Origin: Pseudomonas fluorescens
Lineage (GTDB): Bacteria > Pseudomonadota > Gammaproteobacteria > Pseudomonadales > Pseudomonadaceae
Assembly: GCF_002837185.1 (NCBI RefSeq)
Contig: NZ_KZ478006.1
Location: forward strand, 23,223-87,222
Length of the DNA stretch: 64,000 nucleotides
Direction of reading: 5' to 3'
Of this stretch, positions 60,370-64,000 are shown piece by piece. The position numbers and the translations under genes are program-made. The notes under the pieces are model-generated. The model was not told where the DNA came from, did no database searches, and saw only the letters and a program-made list of their open reading frames with translations. The number at the start of each line of letters is the position of its first letter. Position 1 is the stretch's first letter.

Positions 60370-61443
60370 TCAAGCGCCCAAATAGAGCCTTGGCACCCGG
60401 CGCAGGTTGCAGAAAATCTCATAAGGGATGGTTTCAGCCGCCGTCGCGACGTCGCTGGCGAGGATATTCCTGCCCCACAACTCCACCGTGGAACCCAGCC
60501 CCGCCTGGGGCACATCCGTCAGGTCGACGCACAGCATGTCCATGGACACCCGGCCCAGCAACTGGCTGCGCTGGCCGGCGACCAGTACCGGTGTGCCTGT
60601 GGGCGCGTGGCGCGGGTAGCCATCGGCATACCCCATGGCCACCACGCCGATACGCATCGGCTTGGGCGTGACGAACCTGGCACCGTAGCCCACCGGCTCT
60701 CCCGCCGGCAGTTCACGTACGCAAATGATTTTGGACTCCAGGGTCATCACCGGCTGCAAACGTGCGGCGATAGCCTGGTCATCACCAAAGGGTGTGGCGC
60801 CGTAGAGCATGATGCCAGGGCGCACCCAGTCGCTGGACACACTCGGCCAACCCAGTACGGACGGGGAATTGCGCAGGCTGACTTCAGCCGCCAGACCCTG
60901 GCGGGCCGCTTCGAATACCGCCACTTGTTCGCTGCTGCTCACGCAATCGAGCTCATCGGCACGGGCAAAATGGCTCATCAATACGATCTTCGCAACGTTG
61001 CCACTGGCCAACAGACGCTTGTACGCCTCCTGGAAATCCTTGGGGTGCAGGCCGACACGGTGCATGCCCGAGTCGAGCTTGAGCCAGATGGTCAGCGGTT
61101 TGCCCAGCGTGGCCTGCTCGATAGTCTCAAGTTGCCACAGTGAATGCACCACGCACCACAGGTTCTGCTCGATGATCAGCGGCAGCTCGTCGGCTTCGAA
61201 AAAACCTTCCAGCAGCAGTACCGGTGCACCTATCCCGGCAGCGCGAAGCTCCAGTGCCTCCTCGATGCACGCCACCGCAAACCCATCCGCCTCGGCTTCC
61301 AGTGCCTGGGCTACGCGCACCGCGCCGTGGCCGTAGGCATCCGCCTTGATGACGGCGAGGGCCTTGGCGCCGGTGACTTCGCGGGCCAATTGGTAATTGT
61401 GACGCAGGGCTTGGAGGTCGATCAGGGCACGGGCAGGACGCAT
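60370..61443 (-). CDS. dadX: Catabolic alanine racemase
   Basis: A 357-residue PLP racemase that converts L-alanine to D-alanine. The PLP lysine lies in ALAVIKADAYGHGAVRVA and the catalytic Tyr in EPVGYGARFVTPK; 'SMDMLCVDLTDVP' is also typical. Position downstream of dadA and ridA identifies it as the catabolic DadX, not the biosynthetic Alr. It is separated from RidA by 78 bases. Confidence 0.95.
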   Translation of the reverse strand: MRPARALIDLQALRHNYQLAREVTGAKALAVIKADAYGHGAVRVAQALEAEADGFAVACIEEALELRAAGIGAPVLLLEGFFEADELPLIIEQNLWCVVHSLWQLETIEQATLGKPLTIWLKLDSGMHRVGLHPKDFQEAYKRLLASGNVAKIVLMSHFARADELDCVSSSEQVAVFEAARQGLAAEVSLRNSPSVLGWPSVSSDWVRPGIMLYGATPFGDDQAIAARLQPVMTLESKIICVRELPAGEPVGYGARFVTPKPMRIGVVAMGYADGYPRHAPTGTPVLVAGQRSQLLGRVSMDMLCVDLTDVPQAGLGSTVELWGRNILASDVATAAETIPYEIFCNLRRVPRLYLGA

Positions 61444-61521
61444 GGCGGCAGGCTTCTAGGCGGCAGAGTGAAGAAAAACCGGTGCCGACCGACAACGTCG
61501 GCCCGGGAGAGGGATTTGCAG

Positions 61522-61875
61522 TTAAGGCAACGCGGCCACGACGGACAGCTCTACCAGGATATTCGGTTCGCACAACTTGGCTTCAACCGTGGCGCGGGCC
61601 GGCGCGGCACCTTTGGGCAACCACTTGTCCCACACCGCGTTCATACCGGCAAAATCGGCATCGATGTCTTTCAAATAGATCGTCACCGACAGCAAGCGGG
61701 TCTTGTCGGTGCCGGCCAGGTCCAGCAAACGCTCGATGTTGGCCAGTGTTTCACGGGTCTGCTGCTCAATGCCGGCATCCAAGTCGTCGCCCACCTGGCC
61801 CGCCAGGTACACGGTACCGCTGTGAACAACGATCTGGCTCATGCGTTCATTGGTGAGCTGGCGCTGGATGGACAT
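61522..61875 (-). CDS. RidA family enamine/imine deaminase
   Basis: A 117-residue YjgF/RidA protein with 'GTVYLAGQVGDDLDAGIEQQTRETLANIERLL' and the C-terminal 'ARATVEAKLCEPNILVELSV' containing the conserved Arg. It removes the reactive enamine/imine formed by D-amino-acid oxidation, which fits its place between dadA and dadX. It overlaps the end of dadA by 29 bases. Confidence 0.93.
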   Translation of the reverse strand: MSIQRQLTNERMSQIVVHSGTVYLAGQVGDDLDAGIEQQTRETLANIERLLDLAGTDKTRLLSVTIYLKDIDADFAGMNAVWDKWLPKGAAPARATVEAKLCEPNILVELSVVAALP

Positions 61876-63148
61876 GTTTTGCGGACTCCTGGTGATTACC
61901 GTAACGGGAAATATCGAGGCCTTCGGCGCTGATCTGCGGCGTTTTCTTCGCCATCAAGTCGGCCAGCAAACGACCGGAGCCGCATGCCATGGTCCAGCCG
62001 AGGGTGCCGTGGCCGGTATTCAGGAACAGGTTCCTGAACGGGGTGCCACCGACAATCGGTGTGCCATCGGGTGTGGTCGGGCGCAGGCCGGTCCAGAAAC
62101 TGGCTTGGGCCAAATCGCCGCCCTGAGGATAAAGGTCGTTGACGATCATCTCCAGGGTTTCACGCCGACGCGGGTTGAGCGACAGGTCAAAACCGGCTAT
62201 CTCAGCCATGCCGCCGACCCGAATTCGGTTGTCGAAACGGGTGATCGCGACTTTGTAGGTTTCGTCCAGGATGGTCGAGGCAGGCGCCATCGCCGGGTCG
62301 GTGATCGGCACGGTCAGCGAGTAGCCCTTGAGCGGGTACACGGGCGCCTTGATCCCCAGCGGCTTGAGCAGCTTCGGCGAATAACTGCCCAGGGCCAGCA
62401 CGTAGCGGTCGGCAGTTTCCAACGCGCCGTCGATCCACACGCCGTTGATGCGGTCGCCTGCATAATCGAGGCGCTGGATGTCCTGTTCAAAACGGAACTC
62501 AACACCCAGCTGCTTGCACATGTCGGCCAGGCGCGTGGTGAACATCTGGCAGTCGCCGGTCTGGTCGTTGGGCAGGCGCAGGGCACCGGCGAGAATATCG
62601 GTGACGTTGGCCAGGGCCGGTTCGACCCGGGCGATACCTGCACGGTCGAGCAATTCGAAGGGCACGCCGGACTCCTGCAACACGGCAATGTCCTTGGCAG
62701 CGCCATCGAGCTGGGCCTGGGTGCGGAACAGTTGAGTCGTGCCCAGGCTGCGCCCTTCGTAGGCAATCCCGGTTTCAGCGCGCAGTTCGTCAAGGCAGTC
62801 GCGGCTGTACTCGGAGAGGCGGACCATGCGCTCCTTGTTCACCGCATACCGGCTGGCGGTGCAATTGCGCAGCATCTGCGCCATCCACAGGTATTGGTCG
62901 ATATCGGCGGTGGCCTTGATCGCCAGCGGCGCATGGCGTTGCAGCAGCCATTTGATCGCCTTGAGCGGCACGCCTGGCGCGGCCCATGGCGAGGCATAGC
63001 CCGGGGATACCTGGCCGGCATTGGCGAAACTGGTCTCCATGGCGGCGGCCGGTTGACGGTCGACCACCACGACTTCAAAGCCGGCCCGAGCCAAATAATA
63101 GGCACTGGTCACGCCAATGACGCCGCTACCCAAGACCAGAACGCGCAT
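61847..63148 (-). CDS. dadA: D-amino acid dehydrogenase small subunit
   Basis: DadA (433 residues) oxidises D-alanine to pyruvate. ATG 63148 (MRVLVLGSGVIGVTSAYYLA) gives the FAD Rossmann motif GSGVIG; the extra upstream codons of the frame are not used. Family segments include 'GQVSPGYASPWAAPGVPLKA' and a C-terminal 'GTPFRNLFLNTGHGTLGWTMACGSGRLLADL'. It is the first gene of the dadA-ridA-dadX operon and is transcribed away from lrp across 156 bases. Confidence 0.97.
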   Translation of the reverse strand: MRVLVLGSGVIGVTSAYYLARAGFEVVVVDRQPAAAMETSFANAGQVSPGYASPWAAPGVPLKAIKWLLQRHAPLAIKATADIDQYLWMAQMLRNCTASRYAVNKERMVRLSEYSRDCLDELRAETGIAYEGRSLGTTQLFRTQAQLDGAAKDIAVLQESGVPFELLDRAGIARVEPALANVTDILAGALRLPNDQTGDCQMFTTRLADMCKQLGVEFRFEQDIQRLDYAGDRINGVWIDGALETADRYVLALGSYSPKLLKPLGIKAPVYPLKGYSLTVPITDPAMAPASTILDETYKVAITRFDNRIRVGGMAEIAGFDLSLNPRRRETLEMIVNDLYPQGGDLAQASFWTGLRPTTPDGTPIVGGTPFRNLFLNTGHGTLGWTMACGSGRLLADLMAKKTPQISAEGLDISRYGNHQESAKHVHPAPAHQ

Positions 63149-63304
63149 TTTTATATCCTCATCACGGGCTGAGCCGCTGACGTGTGTTATTCGAGCAATG
63201 ATGGACGCAGTGTAAAAAACAATCACCAGTGCATTTCACTATATAAATGCCTATATTTGGCGACAATTCTCGGCACAAATGCTTTTTACAGAGGCGTATC
63301 CCCT

Positions 63305-63793
63305 ATGCGTACCAACACTCAGACCAAGCGGGAGCTGGACAAGATCGACCGTAATATCCTGCGCATCCTGCAAACCGATGGGCGCATTTCGTTCACGGAG
63401 CTGGGGGAGAAGGTCGGGCTGTCGACTACGCCCTGTACCGAGCGAGTCCGGCGCCTGGAGCGCGAAGGGATCATCATGGGCTACAACGCACGGCTCAATC
63501 CGCAGCATTTGAAAGGGAGTTTGCTGGTATTTGTCGAGATCAGCCTGGATTACAAGTCCGGCGACACGTTCGAAGAATTCCGCCGCGCGGTGCTCAAACT
63601 GCCGCATGTGCTGGAGTGTCACCTTGTGTCCGGGGACTTCGACTACCTGGTGAAAGCGCGGATTTCCGAGATGGCCTCGTACCGCAAATTACTCGGCGAT
63701 ATTCTGCTCAAACTGCCCCATGTGCGCGAATCCAAGAGCTATATCGTGATGGAAGAGGTGAAGGAAAGCCTGAACCTGCCGATCCCGGACTAA
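63305..63793 (+). CDS. dadR: Lrp/AsnC family regulator (DadR)
   Basis: A 162-residue Lrp protein. ATG 63305 (MRTNTQTKRELDKIDRNILR) is the conserved start; the frame extends upstream without a ribosome-binding site. The HTH is in ISFTELGEKVGLSTTPCTERVRRLEREGI and the RAM ligand-binding domain in ECHLVSGDFDYLVKARI. It is divergent from dadA and should activate the dad operon in response to alanine, as DadR does in P. aeruginosa. Confidence 0.94.
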   Translation: MRTNTQTKRELDKIDRNILRILQTDGRISFTELGEKVGLSTTPCTERVRRLEREGIIMGYNARLNPQHLKGSLLVFVEISLDYKSGDTFEEFRRAVLKLPHVLECHLVSGDFDYLVKARISEMASYRKLLGDILLKLPHVRESKSYIVMEEVKESLNLPIPD

Positions 63794-63810
63794 CCCACAC
63801 AACTCAATCA

Positions 63811-63840
63811 AATGTGGGAGGGGGCTTGCCCCCGATGGCC
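63811..63840. repeat. Single unpaired REP half-element after dadR
   Basis: AATGTGGGAGGGGGCTTGCC followed by CCCGATGG. It is one arm of the pair type seen at 56940. The other arm does not follow within the window. Confidence 0.8.
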
Positions 63841-63859
63841 ATAGGTATCTACACAACTC

Positions 63860-64000
63860 TGTAGCGCCCAACACTAACCACGATGCGCAGCGAGCCGCTC
63901 TTGATCTTGATCTCAGGCGCCCCGTTAAACCACGCTGGCCGAACGCAGGCTTGAATCCGTGGGTAACCCGGCAGGACGCCGGGTTAGCCGCACTGGGCCA
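63860..64000. repeat. Probable second repeat type with hairpin at the right edge
   Basis: The stretch contains a perfect nine-base inverted repeat, TAACCCGGC (63964-63972) / GCCGGGTTA (63978-63986), with an AGGAC loop. No gene is visible. I recall similar sequence from other fluorescent Pseudomonas intergenic regions, so it is probably a dispersed repeat cut by the window edge. Confidence 0.5.

Overview
The window is about 64 kb of GC-rich, densely coding gammaproteobacterial chromosome. Protein-level recognition and gene order place it in Pseudomonas, most likely the P. fluorescens group. The evidence is the algP-FKBP-algQ-dsbB / hemY-hemX-hemD-hemC-algR-argH block, the cyaA-rnk / cyaY-lptM-lysA-dapF-xerC block, the sutA/glnK-amtB block and the rep-xpt-...-pauR-dadX-ridA-dadA-lrp block. 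All of these follow the order I know from P. aeruginosa. The intergenic spacers carry the repetitive extragenic palindromes typical of fluorescent pseudomonads. I see no rRNA, tRNA, CRISPR array, transposase, integrase or prophage gene.

Layout. (1) 1-2359: the end of a polar amino-acid ABC transporter operon (binding protein, two permeases, ATPase). (2) 2340-6890, minus strand: a four-gene chaperone-usher pilus cluster (DUF1120-type pilin, PapD-like chaperone, FimD/PapC usher, DUF1120-like minor subunit). This is the most accessory-looking part. (3) 7336-12169: ppx and hemB-ppk, convergent, for polyphosphate and haem metabolism. (4) 12378-22437: mixed housekeeping and membrane genes (DedA, fatty-acid hydroxylase, ElbB, YaiI, cytochrome c/FTR1 iron permease, LysE exporter, a short MscS channel, ABC-F ATPase YheS, AlgP). 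(5) 22630-31645: FKBP isomerase, AlgQ/Rsd, DsbB, the hemC-D-X-Y operon, algR and argH. (6) 31683-42024: GST, two small conserved proteins, adenylate cyclase, Rnk, frataxin, and the lysine/peptidoglycan precursor operon lptM-lysA-dapF-DUF484-xerC-HAD. (7) 42428-47665: SutA, YjbQ, the ammonium sensor/transporter pair glnK-amtB, UbiK, ComM. (8) 47693-56925: a chemoreceptor, a LysR/MATE divergent pair, a ProE-like c-di-GMP phosphodiesterase, Rep helicase, Xpt. (9) 57051-63793: acetyl-CoA hydrolase-family protein, cytochrome c5, PauR, and the D-/L-alanine catabolic genes dadA-ridA-dadX with the divergent regulator lrp/dadR.

Most of the window is conserved core genome. The observations most worth following are these. 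The sensor kinase gene algZ/fimS seems to be lost next to algR: only a C-terminal remnant ending in an ATGA overlap with algR can be recognised. The AlgR receiver in the same strain lacks the usual switch Thr. There is a 198-bp tandem duplication downstream of yigB that copies both a palindromic element and the sutA terminator. One palindromic element pair sits inside another at 45.9-46.1 kb. The DUF1120 chaperone-usher pilus has a stem-loop after its major pilin. I found no convincing evidence of an entirely new biological system.
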